A stretch of DNA of 64,000 bases from Maratus speciosus (taxonomy: Eukaryota > Arthropoda > Arachnida > Araneae > Salticidae). Shown here piece after piece: positions 31,151-43,314 of this stretch. Each line of letters begins with the position of its first letter. Position 1 is the stretch's first letter. The position numbers and the translations under genes were made by a program. The stretch is from contig OZ010793.1 in NCBI GenBank assembly GCA_963932465.1, forward strand, positions 254,149,333 through 254,213,332, in the 5' to 3' direction. The notes beneath the pieces are model-generated. The model was not told the DNA's origin and made no database searches. It worked only from the letters and a program-made list of their open reading frames with translations.

Positions 31151-31684
31151 TTATTTAAAGAAAGGTGAATATACTTCAACCGCCAAAGCGTTGTGACTAA
31201 TTCGATTGCGGACTAACTTATAGACATAATAAAAGAATGATTGCATTACAATGCATAAAGCTGCTATTGATTACTGAAATAGAAATGGTATCGTTAAATT
31301 ATAAAATGACTCATGATGCAATTAAATGAACCCATAATAAAAATTAACTATTATTTATTTATAAACACATATTTACAATTTAAGAAATAAAACATTGTCT
31401 CAAACACTCTCTAATTTGATAGCAAATAAGAATTATATTAATTCTTACAAAATTACTTAATTCATTTACTATTCAATTTTGACCATTTTGTGTTAATTAC
31501 CCTAATTGGGCATGTACCTCCCTAAAGTACACTTCGTACTATTTACACTTAAAATATCAAGGAACAATGAAATGAAATTACAACTACCTTGTAAAATAAC
31601 AGGCAAGGTGGTGAACATGAGGCACATATTCCGGAAACTACTTGACTCTGTATCGAGTCGCACTCAAATTCGTGTCGTCTTTTT
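31151..31684. other. Unassigned AT-rich sequence
   Basis: No repeat or gene recognised before the T run that precedes the Helentron-like element. Confidence 0.5.
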
Positions 31685-34600
31685 AGGGTTTCGTTCATCT
31701 GACGAAACCCTATTCGTCTCACTCCTTTATCTATCTGTCCGTCACAGAGCCCGTTCTCATAAACTATACATGTTAGAGACTTGAAATTTTGGGTACTTAT
31801 AGTGAACACCTCACATCAAACAACAAATCATAAAATTTTGAAAAAGTTGGTAATTAACCGAATTACGGACCAGGGCTTAATTTCTAAGAAAAAAGTACCG
31901 GAGCCCTGATATTATGTGGTACCGGTACTACAACTCTACCGCTTCCCCCCCCCCCCCCCCCCACCGGTCACTCCAATCTGCATATTTATATTTCGCACAT
32001 TATTTGCAAAATTTAAAGCATTTTTTTTCTTTAGCAAAATAAAAATTTTAAAAATATCTATCAGCATATACTTAGCTGTCAACTATTCCACTTTTTAGTT
32101 ATCACTCTTTCCGAATAGTAATCGTTGCCTAGTTTTAGTGTTAATTAATTGCAGAATTCTGCGATTAAATATGGTAAGATTCGGGAAAAATGTTAACACA
32201 CACAAAAAAAAAAAACAGTTCGTGGCTATGCATTTTTTCATAAAAATGCATAGTTACGAATTGCACTGGGCTCCGGAGCCCTGTATTTATGAGCTCCGGT
32301 GAATTCAGACCAATATTTAAAGATTTACTAAAATTAGAGATGTACCGGAGCTGGGCTCCGATGGGCTCCGGCGCAATTTAAGCCCTGTTACGGACTAATT
32401 AATTTCTAAAATTAACCAATCCACCTTTTTAACGCAGGTTCAAACGGACCTTCTCCAAATCATCCGTGTTTCTCCTAAGGGTTGCCAGTAAAATGAGCCG
32501 ATGCACGGTTACCACGGAGGAAATTAAGCCGAAAAATGGACATTAAGTGGACATTTTAAAGCAAAATCGCATATCAGAAAATATTGGTCCGAGAAATTTG
32601 TAAATGGAATAGACATACGCAGAAAAAAATCTACTTTCATTTGGTGTAATGTTCACATTTCTGCGATGTGTATAAGTTAAAATATCCACTAAAAATCGAT
32701 CGATAAAAATTTAATTTTTTAATTGGAAAGACAAGGAAAAAAGATTTCAATTCGGCGGGAAAGCAGGTAGACATGACGACGCCGCTGCGGTTTTCCATAA
32801 TAGCATATTTTAATACGAAATTTTAACTTTTTAAATATTAAATTTTTTGATTAAATTTTTTGTCATCCCGATGTCAAATTTCTCGCTGATTTCATTGATA
32901 CCCATATCTAAGTCTTATCTTAATTACAAGCTGAAATATTAATTATTATTTAATTAATCGGTTTATTGCTATCAAATGCGTCGATTAAAATGGAGACGCG
33001 TGCTTTTTTAACCACGAATTAACTTAAATTAGCAAATCTAATAATTTGCGTGGGGTTTTTGAACAGCGCTATGAGATAAAGATAAGTATAACTCATTCAT
33101 CATCAAAAAGTTTACAAGTATTCATACCACTATTTTCGAATAGTAATTTCAGGAAATATCTTGAATTATTGGTTAAGACCGCCTCTCGATCTGTTTGAAA
33201 CTTAAAGATAGTTTAAAACACATAAGAAAAAGTGTAAAAGGGAATGGAGTGTGATATTTCGAGGAGCGGGGGGGGAGGGGGGGGCTAGAATTATTTTAAA
33301 AATCTTAGTGTTTGTTACCGCAGCAAACGTTTTAAATTCTTGTTTAAGACCGCCACCATCCCAACCCATGTATCTACGGAAAGATTGCGTAAAGGAGTTT
33401 CGTTCAGATATGCTTTTGCTAAGAATAGAGTGCATTCCCTGGTGGTGGAATGTGGAACTAACATAACGCGATTTTGTTAAAATTAAGAATTCTAACACGT
33501 CGATCTGTTTGAAACTTTATGATATTTTATAACACATAAGATAAAGTGTAAAAAAGAACGACACGTGAAATTCCAGGGAGGGGAGGGGGGCGCTAGATTT
33601 CTATTTAAAAAATAAGCGTTTCTGACCGCTTTAAGTGCGTTTTTGAGGGAGTCCTGAGATATATGCTACTCATTTAATATAAAATTGTCTAAAGTTTAGT
33701 TACCACTATTTCCGAATAGTAATTTCAGCAAATATCTTAATTTCTTATTAAGACCGCCACCACCTCGAGTACCATATCTACTTATAGGTTGTTTAACGGA
33801 GTTTCCTTCCGATACAGTTTTGTTAAGAATAGAGTGCGCTCCCTGGTGGTGGAATGTGGAACTAACATAACGCGATTTTGTTAAAATTAAGAAATATAAC
33901 AAGGCGATCTGTTTGAAACTTTAAGATAGTTAGACACATAAGAAAAAGTTTATAAAAATGACGTGTGAAATTTCGGGCAGAGGAGGGGGCGCTAATTTCA
34001 CTAATTGATTTATTTCTATTATATACTTATTTTACAAGGCAGTCACGTGATGTTTCATTGCAGTATACTTCTGAACGGAGTCCGATTTTTAAAAATACAG
34101 CATAAATGTTACTTATGCTAGATAAAAATGTCAGAAGTATTGATACCACTATTTTCGAATAGTAATTTCAGCAAATATAATAAATTATTGGTTAAGACTG
34201 CCACCCCCTCGACTAGCATATCTCCTGATAGGTTGTTTAACGGAGTTACGTTCAGATACAGTTTTGTTAAGAATAGAGTGCGCTCCCTCGTGGTGGAATG
34301 TGGAACTAACAGACCGCGATTTCATTTAAAGTAGGAAATCTAATAAGGCGATCTGTTTGAAACTTTAAGATACTTTATAACAAATGATAATGAAGTATAA
34401 AGAAGAATGGCGTGTCGCATTTCGAGGGGGGTTGAGGGACGGGCGCTAGCAAAATTAGGAAATATATCTGGACGATCTGTTTGAAACTTTAATATAGCTT
34501 ATAAAACATAACAAAAATTTTAAATATTAGGCCGCGTCAAAAATCATGCTGACCATTACCCCGCTTCACCCCCCCCCCCCCCCCCAAAGGGGGCACTTTT

Positions 34601-34832
34601 CTAAATTTGGCTGATACCCGTCATGTGATATATCGTAGCATTTCGAGGGGGGGGGTGGCACGAACAAAATTAGGAAATATAACAAGGCGAATCTGTTTGA
34701 AGCTTTTTACGATAGTTTAGGAAGGGTTTGCCAAAATTTAGTAGATGTTCCATGGCGATAAATGTACTGGACGTTTTGAAAGGAATATTAAACGAAACCC
34801 TTTGTGCGATCTATGATCACACTTACCCACTT
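31685..34832 (+). mobile_element. Helentron-like element (AGGGTTTCGTT family), copy a
   Basis: The 5' end after TTTT forms the hairpin AGGGTTTCGT and ACGAAACCCT (31685-31710). AACGAAACCCT recurs at 34790-34800, followed by a stem-loop GTGCGATC..GATCACAC (34803-34821), TTACCCACTTG and a T run. Near the 3' end are several diverged units with a GATCTGTTTGAAACTT marker (33189, 33501, 33905, 34350 and 34469) and an ACTATTTTCGAATAG marker. A hAT-like MITE is nested at 31871-32387. The open frames inside the repeats do not encode a helicase. Confidence 0.7.
31871..32387. mobile_element. hAT-like MITE nested in Helentron-like copy a
   Basis: The termini are CAGGGCTTAA and its near inverse (TTTAAGCCCTG). 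An exact 8-bp duplication, TTACGGAC, lies at 31863-31870 and 32388-32395. Copy b of the host element shows the uninterrupted site near 39625 (ATTACGGGCTAATT). The interior has repeated GAGCTCCGG/CCGGAGCCC inverted motifs and a run of 17 C. Noncoding, 517 bp. Confidence 0.85.
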
Positions 34833-35062
34833 GTTTTTTTATCTCTGACTCTAAGCCAAGCCAGATCTAACACCATGCTCTAGGGCAAGTCCTGCACTGA
34901 ACTGCTGCACTCAACTAACTCATTGAAACTCACTATGGTACTGACAGGGGGAGACTGCTTCTTCTATCATATATATATATATATATATATATATTTAAAT
35001 AATGGAAGGCAGGGCCCTGAATACTCTTGTGCAACCGCACGGTTAAGCATAAATTTGCTGTA
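34833..35062. other. Unassigned sequence with AT microsatellite
   Basis: An (AT)n run lies at about 34969-34995. The rest shows nothing recognisable. Confidence 0.5.
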
Positions 35063-35955
35063 TTGTAAAGCCCCGATTATCCGAGTTAACACTGGACCAA
35101 GCTCACCTCGGATAAGCAAAAAACTCGTATAAACCGGATTTACACAAGTTCTCACCAACTAAGGAGATTAAATATAAATTTTCACTTAAATCATTCATTT
35201 TTATGGTACTAGCAACATTTCTTTGATGTACATTTCCGTTACTTTTAAGAAAAACGGGCAATGAAATTGTTTATTTGAAAAAGCCCTTGATAGTTTTTTG
35301 TTTGTTGAATGTCAATTTTGCTGCAGTTTTACGCTACTGCATAGCTACCAATTTTTAAGATTTTTTTTCTTGCCTCTAAAACTTACCAGTAAATTTTGAC
35401 TAATTAAATCGCCGAAATCTAACAATTGTCAACGATTAAATATGGCAAAAATTTGTATTCAATTTTGGAAGTAACAAAACCGTACAAATTGCAGTTATAT
35501 GATTCTATTAGTGTCACAAAAATTGCAGGTGTAGCTTCTTCTTTCTGCTTAAAGTATTAAATAGTTTTTTTCAATCGAACTTATATCTTTGGAATTGATC
35601 ATTTTCTTCTGATGGAATGATGGCTTCCATTATTATGAAACAGCCATTATAAATGAAGTGTTAGGTGAAGATGATATAGCAGCCTTAAAAAGTTAGAACT
35701 CTGTTTTTCTGGTCAGAATAAGAGGGAAAAATGGCCATAATTCTTTTTTTTTTTAAATCATGGCCATTTTTTTCCCCATTCTGACCACAGGAAAACAGAG
35801 TTCTAACTTTTTACGGCTGCTCTTTCATCTTCACCTAGCAATTCATTTATAATGGCTGTTTCACAATAATGGAAGTTATCAGTCCATCAGAAAAAAATAA
35901 CTCAGTTAAAGCGGAAACTCGACTAAGCGGGACTCGGATAATCCGGACTTTATTG
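35063..35955. mobile_element. Pogo/Tigger-like TIR element with internal palindrome
   Basis: The ends TTGTAAAGCCCCGATTATCC and the inverted GGATAATCCGGACTTTATTG pair with few mismatches and are flanked by TA (35061-35062 and 35956-35957). The GATTATCCGAG motif resembles pogo/Tigger termini. The right part contains a long foldback, about 35600-35735 against 35757-35898. No transposase frame remains. Confidence 0.6.
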
Positions 35956-35957
35956 TA

Positions 35958-36261
35958 CTTAAAAACAATAATTTTGAAATAGCCTTCCGGTTCGTGTATT
36001 TTTTCATTTCGAGCCCTGTAAAAATGGTAAATTTTCCATAATCAGCCCGTGCCAAATTAACGTATTGTAAGAGATATGTTTTGGAATAACATGAATTGCA
36101 GTCATGAAACTAGGCGTCATTTTTAAGATTAATATTGTATGCATAAGTGACAGGTAACTAAACAGCTCAGCAATAAAGCACATTGAACAGGATGCACTAC
36201 GTTCAATGCATGCACATTCAATTATTTTTTACACCTTTGTTGATAGAAAGATGAGATTTTT

Positions 36262-36300
<39 letters not shown>

Positions 36301-36837
36301 ATGGTAGTTGCAGTTAATATGAAATCTAAAATTTACTGTAGTTAAATTCATTGCTAAAAAAACAGAAAATTCTTTTATGGTCAGAATTTCTACAAAAATA
36401 TCAAGTATCAAAATACATGAAGTTGTAAATTTACTGTAAATTCATTCTGAAAATGTATGCAAAAAATTAAAAATTTATCTCAGAATTGCAATATATATAT
36501 TGAGGTACGGCGGAGGGTTCCCAAAAAAGTCAAACCTAGGGGACCGGGTGGCAGTTTATCCTTCCCTCTCATGTCGCGCTCGTCGTCCTATTCGATCGGA
36601 GTTTTCGGTGTTTTTTTTTTTCGAACCTGTGTAAATTTGGGTTATGTCACTGCCCTCCTGCAAGACCGAAACTAGCCTTTTTTGCGCCCGGGGCAAACAT
36701 GGATTGGCGTCCTTCCCCCACCTCACGCACAATAAAAGTTATTGACCGCAGGTATACTATGCAAAAAAAGAAAAAAATCTTTAAAAAATAAAAGTCATTT
36801 AATAATAATTAAAATGCTAGCTCGAAATATGTAAACA
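35958..36837. other. Unassigned sequence with a 34-base A run
   Basis: The poly-A run is at 36266-36299. No gene or element end was recognised. The small plus-strand frame at 36457-36675 has no known feature. Confidence 0.45.
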
Positions 36838-37128
36838 ACGCTCCCATATGATTAACATTAGCTTGAGCGCTAAGAGTCTACACCAGTCACGCGAAGAAAC
36901 TGGATCGATAATGTTAAACCTATGGGAGCGTTCTTTTTAAAATTTCTCACTTGCATATTAATAGTTTTGAATTATTTTTTTTTCTTGCTTAGAATAGCTG
37001 AGATTGAATTCTAACCAAGTTATTGTTTACTTTTTCGATTTTGGTTGCAGATTTTTTTTTTTATATATAAATTTGCTTTCACTTTCACAAATTTGAAAAG
37101 AACGCTCCCATAGGTGTAACATTAGCTT
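36838..37128. repeat. Inverted/direct copies of an AACGCTCCCATA motif
   Basis: AACGCTCCCATATG..TTAACATTAGC (36838) is inverted at 36908-36932 (AATGTTAAACCTATGGGAGC). It occurs again in the direct orientation at about 37101-37127. The first pair makes a 95-bp hairpin with a loop. Possibly a small foldback element or a nested insertion in one; noncoding. Confidence 0.5.
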
Positions 37129-38335
37129 GCGAGTTTCTTTCTATTTCATATATATATATTTATTTATGAAACGACAAAAAAATCTTCATTTGGAGCCCTT
37201 TCTCCTTCGCCTTTAGTTCTGGCGTCCGGGGCACATGTCCCTCTGCAGCCCCCTAGATTCGGCCCCGGCCCCCTCTAAAGGGGCATCCCCCAACAGAGTT
37301 CAATCCCTATCCCCCTACCCTCACTCGGCCTATATTCGTATCGCAGATAAGATAAACACCACCACCACCATCTTTGTTGGAATTTTGAACTGGAAGCTAA
37401 TGCTACGCCACTGAGCTCTAGACGGAGCTTTATAATTCATCACCTGGTGCGAATTCTATTCTGAATGAATGAACCACTGCGCTTTCCTATGGCGCACATA
37501 ATGGTCTAGGATGGCGCAGAAAAGGGGGATGAAAAAAATTCCTTACCTGCCTCCATCGGCCGGCGCGGCGCTTCATGTGGCCTTGTATTGTCTTAGTGGG
37601 ATGGACTTAATCTCCATAGCAACGAGCCGGATTGCCGACATTTTCCTTAATCAAGGGGTTTCATCGGCCAACCTACCTGTTGCGCCACTGCCGGATCCCG
37701 GATCGCATTTTATTCAGGGGAGAAACCTGGTATTCGACTCCATCGATCCACAATAACAGGTGAGCCTACTCTGAGACGAGAGTTTTTCTATTTATTTAGG
37801 GGAATTATTTATTGTCTAAATGACATTGTTGTACAACAAACCTCTCAGTCTAGTTGAATGTCAGTGAAAATGTCATAAGGGACATGATGGCGGTACATCT
37901 TTGTTTACCAAATACAGCTGATGTGAAAATCTCATAAGTGCGTAATAGCGATATATGTTTGTTTACCAAATACAGTTGATGAAGCAGTCAAAATTGGAAT
38001 TGTGAATCAGTTTAAATATTAAGTCAAGTTACTTTAAGGTATTTAAAAAGGAGAGAAAAAAATAAGTAAATAAAAAGTCTAAACATATATCTAAAATTAA
38101 AAAATCCTTATAATTCGTTAAATGATTTTGAAACTGAAATTGACAACGGGTTTAAATATGAATTCTAATTTTTTTCGAGACATATTTTTATAGGATGAAA
38201 AAATACAATAAAATAAATTCATTAAAAAATCCTATGCCAAATTGTAACCTATATTTTCTCACTTTAACTAGGAGTTTTACAAAATCTCCAAAATTAAGTG
38301 AGATATTTCAAAATATGTCAAATTACAGTCGTGGG
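37129..38335. other. Unassigned sequence
   Basis: GC content is locally higher around 37230-37750 (CACCAC triplets at about 37357; several CCCC runs). The 81-residue plus-strand frame at 37511-37756 starts MAQKRGMKK, but has no recognised domain and no visible splice partner. The remainder is AT-rich and featureless. Confidence 0.4.
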
Positions 38336-39425
38336 GGAAAAAATAGTAAACACCCTCTACTAACTCTGCAACAAATTATTGTAGATGAAAGTTACTGGTA
38401 CCAAACGATTGGAAATAAAGTCGACCTCTAAATGATGTTTATAAAATTTGCTTAGGGGAGCATCTACATATCAAAACGAACCCAAAATTTGTTTTTTTTC
38501 AATAGGAGTACACAAGTTTGACAACATAGATTCTTCTCTTACACCTTTCAATTAGCCTAAATCGAAATTTTCATGAAATTCGTATGATTTGTTTCCGAGA
38601 AATTAATTATTTTAAAATGAGCATATTTTAGGGGCTCTGTCCAAATTGAATTTCGGTACTCGATTCTGAAAATGCTACAGAATGACTGTCTCTATTAATG
38701 TACCATTTCTTAACAATATAAACATCTCACTCTCTTAATGTGTTTCGACTATTGCCAGCCCAAATGTTTCATTAAAATGAGTAAAATATATCATTTTTCA
38801 AATTATGCTTTTCTGTATGTCATAGGCTGCCCCTTATCCTTAAACCGTCATTTTGAAGTTTTTTAATCATAATTCGAAAACTACTTAGAAGAAAATTTTG
38901 AAATTCAGAATTTGCATAAATCAGGACATTATAAATATATATATATATATTGCAATTCATATTTTTTCGAACATTAATTTCATAATTCATATAAAAAAAT
39001 TTTAATTACAAATTTCGTGTATTTATGTTTGGGTTTCTTAGTACTATAAATAAACAAAAAAATTATCACATTAGGATCATAATTTCAGGAGATATTGATA
39101 AAAATATGATAATATAATTTAACATTTGAGGCTCGAAATCTTGAATGTTTATAATTCAAAAACTTATCATCCAAATGACTTGAAATGTCATTTCTAAGCA
39201 TAGTTCGAGCCGAAGATTTAAAATATATTGTCAAATTTGGGTGTTGCCATTGAAAAAAAATGAAGTGTGGTCTGGTTTTGATTTGTAGATGCCCCCCCCC
39301 CCCATTTTATATACACTATTTAAAAGTAGACTTTATTTCCAATCGTTTGGTACCTGTAAATTTGTTTTTATTATAATTAGTTGCAGAGTTAGTAGAGGGT
39401 GTTCACTTTTTTTTTTCCACGACTG
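38336..39425. mobile_element. Nonautonomous Tc1/mariner-like element, CAGTCGTGG ends
   Basis: CAGTCGTGG (38336) and CCACGACTG (39417-39425) are flanked by TA on both sides. Inverted similarity extends about 115 bp (for example AGTAAACACCCTCTACTAAC and GTTAGTAGAGGGTGTTCACT). The TA duplication and a CAGT..GG-type end fit Tc1/mariner. The 1.1-kb interior has no transposase frame. An isolated right end is at 5525-5690. Confidence 0.75.
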
Positions 39426-40222
39426 TACATATTTTTAGGGTTTCGTTACTCAGACGAAACCCTATTCATCTCACTCCTTTGTCTGTCTGTCTGTCCGTCA
39501 CAGAGCCCGTTCTCAGAAACTATACATGTTGGAGACTTGACATTTTGGGTACTTATAGCTTGAACACCTCACATCAAACGACAAATCATAAAATTGTGAA
39601 AAAGTCGGTAATTAACCGAATTACGGGCTAATTAACTTCTAAAATTAACCAATTAACCTTTTTAACGCAAGTAAAACCGCACCTTCTCCAAATCGTCGGA
39701 GTTTCTCCTTAGGTTTGCCAGTAAAATCAGCGGATGCACGGTTACCACGGAGGAAATTAAGCCGAAAAATGAAGTGGACATTTTAATTCGAAATCCCATC
39801 TCAGAAAGTATTCATCCGACGCGGAAATAAATCTACTTTATTTTGGTATAAAGTTCATATTTCTGCGATGTGTGTAAGTGAAAATATCCACTAAAAATCG
39901 TTCGATAAAAAATCTATTTATTTGGGAAGACAAAAAAAAAAAAAGATTTCATTTTCGCGCAAAGCAGGTGTTAGACATGACGGCGATGGCGGTTTTCCGT
40001 AATAGAATATTTTAATACGAAATTTTAACTTTTTAAATATTACATTTTTTGATTAAAATTTTGGCATCCCGATGTCAACTTTCTCGCTGATTTCATTGAT
40101 ACCCATGTTCCCATCCAAAAAAGAAAAATTGCATTTATTTACTGAACTTCGAAAGGACATGGAAATAAAATTTATAAAAGATAAAACCGTAAAATCAAAG
40201 CAAGCGTCATTGTATTCATTTT

Positions 40223-41133
40223 AGGTAGATTTCGTATGAAATACTACCTATTGGGATCGTTCCTATGTTGGAATTTCTGAAAAATTTTTGGAGATCTACA
40301 CCGATCATGACCCCTAGAACCCAAAACCACCCTCAGAAAAAAACTTTATCTGTCTATATCACTTTCTTCTGGACACGATAACTTTCGTAATTCTGCACCA
40401 ATCTCTTCCAAACTGATACATAAAATCAATGGGCATAAAATCTCGGTTAAGTTCGTTAATGGGCAACATCGGACCAAGGGGATGGAAATAGGGAGGGGTT
40501 TTGTGAAAACAGAAAACCCTCCATAACTTCTTAATTTTTGTACATATCAAATCAGTTTAAAGTTTTTATTACTTCTAAAAATAGGGCCAAAAATTTATGT
40601 ATCACAGATTTTTGATAAAGTTAAAAATGGGCTCAAGGGGCGCAAAAAAATAGGTTTTTTGGGAGAAAAAAATTCATAACTTCGTCAGTTCTCAAGATAT
40701 CAAATCAAATTAATTTTATTATAAATCTCCTTAACATTATCTACAACTTTTATACTCACAAGTTTTTGATAGGACCAATTCGTACCGCAAAAAAAAAATA
40801 AAATAAAAACTAAAACAAAAACAAAAAGGGCGTTTGAAGAAGAAAAAAATCCATAACTCCGTCAATTCAAAAGATATAAAATCCCCATGAATTTATCATA
40901 TATCTTCTTAATATTGTCTACAACATCTATATAGACATGTTTTGGATAGGATCAATTCTTACAGCAAAAAGAAATTAATACATAGCGGTTGAAGAAAAAA
41001 ATCATCTAAGTAAGGGTGTATTCAAATCCAAACTGGTTATTTTCTGACTCATTTTACAATTCATTTTTGCTCTCAAACGCTTCCAATTGGTACGTTTTCT
41101 TACTCAGAAACTATATAATGTATCGTAATGGTC

Positions 41134-41174
<41 letters not shown>

Positions 41175-41592
41175 GGCAGAATATATTTTTAAAAAAGCTG
41201 TTAAAAAGGGCATTTTGAGCCGAATTTACCGAAGCGGATTGTGTTGGAAAAATCATTGTATTAAGGATGCACTCAAATCCAAACTGCTTATTTTCTGACT
41301 CATTTTTAAATTCATTTTTGCTCTCAAGCGCATTTAATTGGTAGATTCGCTTATTCAGAAACTATATAATGTACCGTAATGATCGATTTTTCGATAGAGG
41401 CAGAATATATTTCAAAAAATGATGTCAAAGTGGGCATTTTGAACGGAATTTCCCGAAGCGATTGTGTTAAAAACGAAAAATATTGTCCTTCTGAGAAAAT
41501 AATTGTTTATATATCAAGTTTTAATTAATTGAACAAAAAATAAAAACACAGGTCGCTTATAAATCTCTTCAAAAATTACGTCAGCAAGTTTC

Positions 41593-41630
<38 letters not shown>

Positions 41631-41878
41631 AAATGAATCTGGAATTATGCCAGAAAATTTCGAGTTCTTGAGCATGGAAAAGTATTTTTTTTAATACCGC
41701 CCTAACATGATTCTGATAAAACCAGCTATTATATAAAAATGAAATAAAATCTCGTCAAAAGTGGCCAGATAAAATTGTTAAAGTGGATTTATCTCTAATC
41801 ATGATTTAGTTTTTGTTTCTGAAATTAGTATATTTGACTCCGAAATCTACCTCTGCCTGTAGGCCGGGCCGGCAGGGA
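40223..41878 (+). mobile_element. Helentron-like element (AGGTAG family) nested in copy b
   Basis: The 5' hairpin has arms AGGTAGATTTC and an imperfect GAAATACTACCT after TTTT. AGGTAGATTTCG is exactly inverted as CGAAATCTACCT at 41841-41852. A GC-rich stem-loop (CTGCC..GGCAG) follows to 41877, then a T run. Internally there are about three diverged CATAACT-type units (40500-40980) and two units of about 240 bp (41030-41257 and 41258-41470), the first carrying a 36-base T run. Noncoding. Confidence 0.7.
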
Positions 41879-41979
41879 TTTTTTTAAAACTCTGCAGTAA
41901 TTAACTTATGTAATTAACTTTTGTTTTGATACTTAAATTTTCATATTTTTTCCTAATGCGAAAAATAAATTTTAATAAC

Positions 41980-42108
41980 ATTAATTGTTGCGTTTTTTGA
42001 ACAATTAAAATCTAGATTTAAACATGACCTCCATTAAGAGAACACCTCTCGGAGCGACCAATTTTTATTGAAACGGAACGTGGTCGCCTTAGGGAGGTTT
42101 TACTGTAA
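41980..42108 (-). repeat. Possible pogo-like transposon end
   Basis: On the minus strand, CAGTAAAACCTCCCTAAGGC with a following GACCACG segment resembles pogo/Tigger-type termini, which often begin CAGT.AAACCTC. It ends next to a TA at the junction where copy b resumes. The partner end was not found. Assignment is by resemblance only. Confidence 0.4.
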
Positions 42109-43314
42109 TTTAAATTAGGAAATCTAACAATTTGCATGGGGTTTTTGAACAGCGCTATGAGACAAGTATAACTTATTCATTATCCGAAAGTTTACAAGTA
42201 TTCATACCACTATTTTCGAATAGTAATTTCAGCAATTATCTTAAATTCTTGGTTAAGACCGCCACCCCCTCGACTAGCATATCTCCTGATAGGTTGTTTA
42301 ACGGAGTTACGTTCAGATACAGTTTTGTTAAGAATAGAATGCCCTCCCTCGTGGTGGAATGTGGAACTAACAGACCGCGTTTTCATTTAAAATAGGAAAT
42401 ATAACAAGGCGATCTGTTTGAAACTTTAACATAGTTTATAACACATAAGAAAAGTTTATAAAAAAATGGCGCGTGAAATTTCGGGCAGGTGGGGAGAGGG
42501 GGAGGGGCAAAATATTTCTTTTTTCTACCTTTTTGTTTCATACCGTTTCAGGTGCGTTTTTTTGACGGAGTCCTCAGATACATGCTACTTATTAAATATA
42601 AATATGTCAAAAGTTAAATTACCACTATTTCCGAATAGTAATTTCAACAAACATCTTAAATTCTTGCTGAAGACCGCCACCCCCTCGAGTAACATATCTA
42701 CTGATAGGTTGAGTAAAGGAGTTCCGTTCAGATACGCTTTTGTTAAGAATAGAGTGCGCTCCCTGGTGATGGAATGTGGAACTAACAGACCCCGATTTCA
42801 TTTAAAGTAGGAAATCTAACAATGCGATCTGTTTTAAACTTTAAGATACTTTATAACACATGATAAAGTATAAAGAAGAATGGCGTGTCGCATTTCGAGG
42901 GGGAGTGAGGGAGGGGGGCGAACAAAATTAGGAAATATAGCTGGACGATCTGTTCGAAACTGTAATATAGGTTATAAAACATAACAAAAATTTTAAACAT
43001 CAGGCCGCGTCAAAAATCTTGGTGACCATTAGCCCACTTCGCCCCCCCCCCCCAAGGGGGGCACTTTTCTAAATTTGGCAGATACCCGTTATGTGATATA
43101 TCGTAGCATTTCGGGGGTAGGGGAACGAACAAAATTAGGAAATATAACAAGGCGAATCTGTTTGAAGCTTTATAATAGCTTAGGAAGGGTTTGCCAAAAT
43201 TTATGTGTTCCATGGCTATAAATGTACTGGGCGTTTTGAAAGGAATATTAAACGAAACCCTTTGTGCGATCTATGATCACACTTACCGACTTATTTTATT
43301 AAATTGCCATTTTT

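Larger units (their letters stand above)
39437..43291 (+). mobile_element. Helentron-like element (AGGGTTTCGTT family), copy b
   Basis: The 5' hairpin is at 39437-39462; AACGAAACCCT lies at 43251-43261, with a stem-loop at 43263-43281 and a T-rich flank. The first 650 bases align with copy a. The middle (about 40105-42110) is foreign and contains a second Helentron-like family member (40223-41878) and a pogo-like end. Alignment to copy a resumes at 42110 (AACAATTTGCATGGGGTTTT). Repeated open frames with the string SISPDRLFNGVTFRYSFVKN reflect the tandem units of the host element. Confidence 0.7.

Noticed and set aside
34128..42810. Repeated frames with FSNSNFS and RLFNGVTFRYSFVKN strings (34128, 42132, 42466)
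   Set aside because: They recur because the underlying tandem repeat is copied; other copies have the frame broken and no known domain is present.
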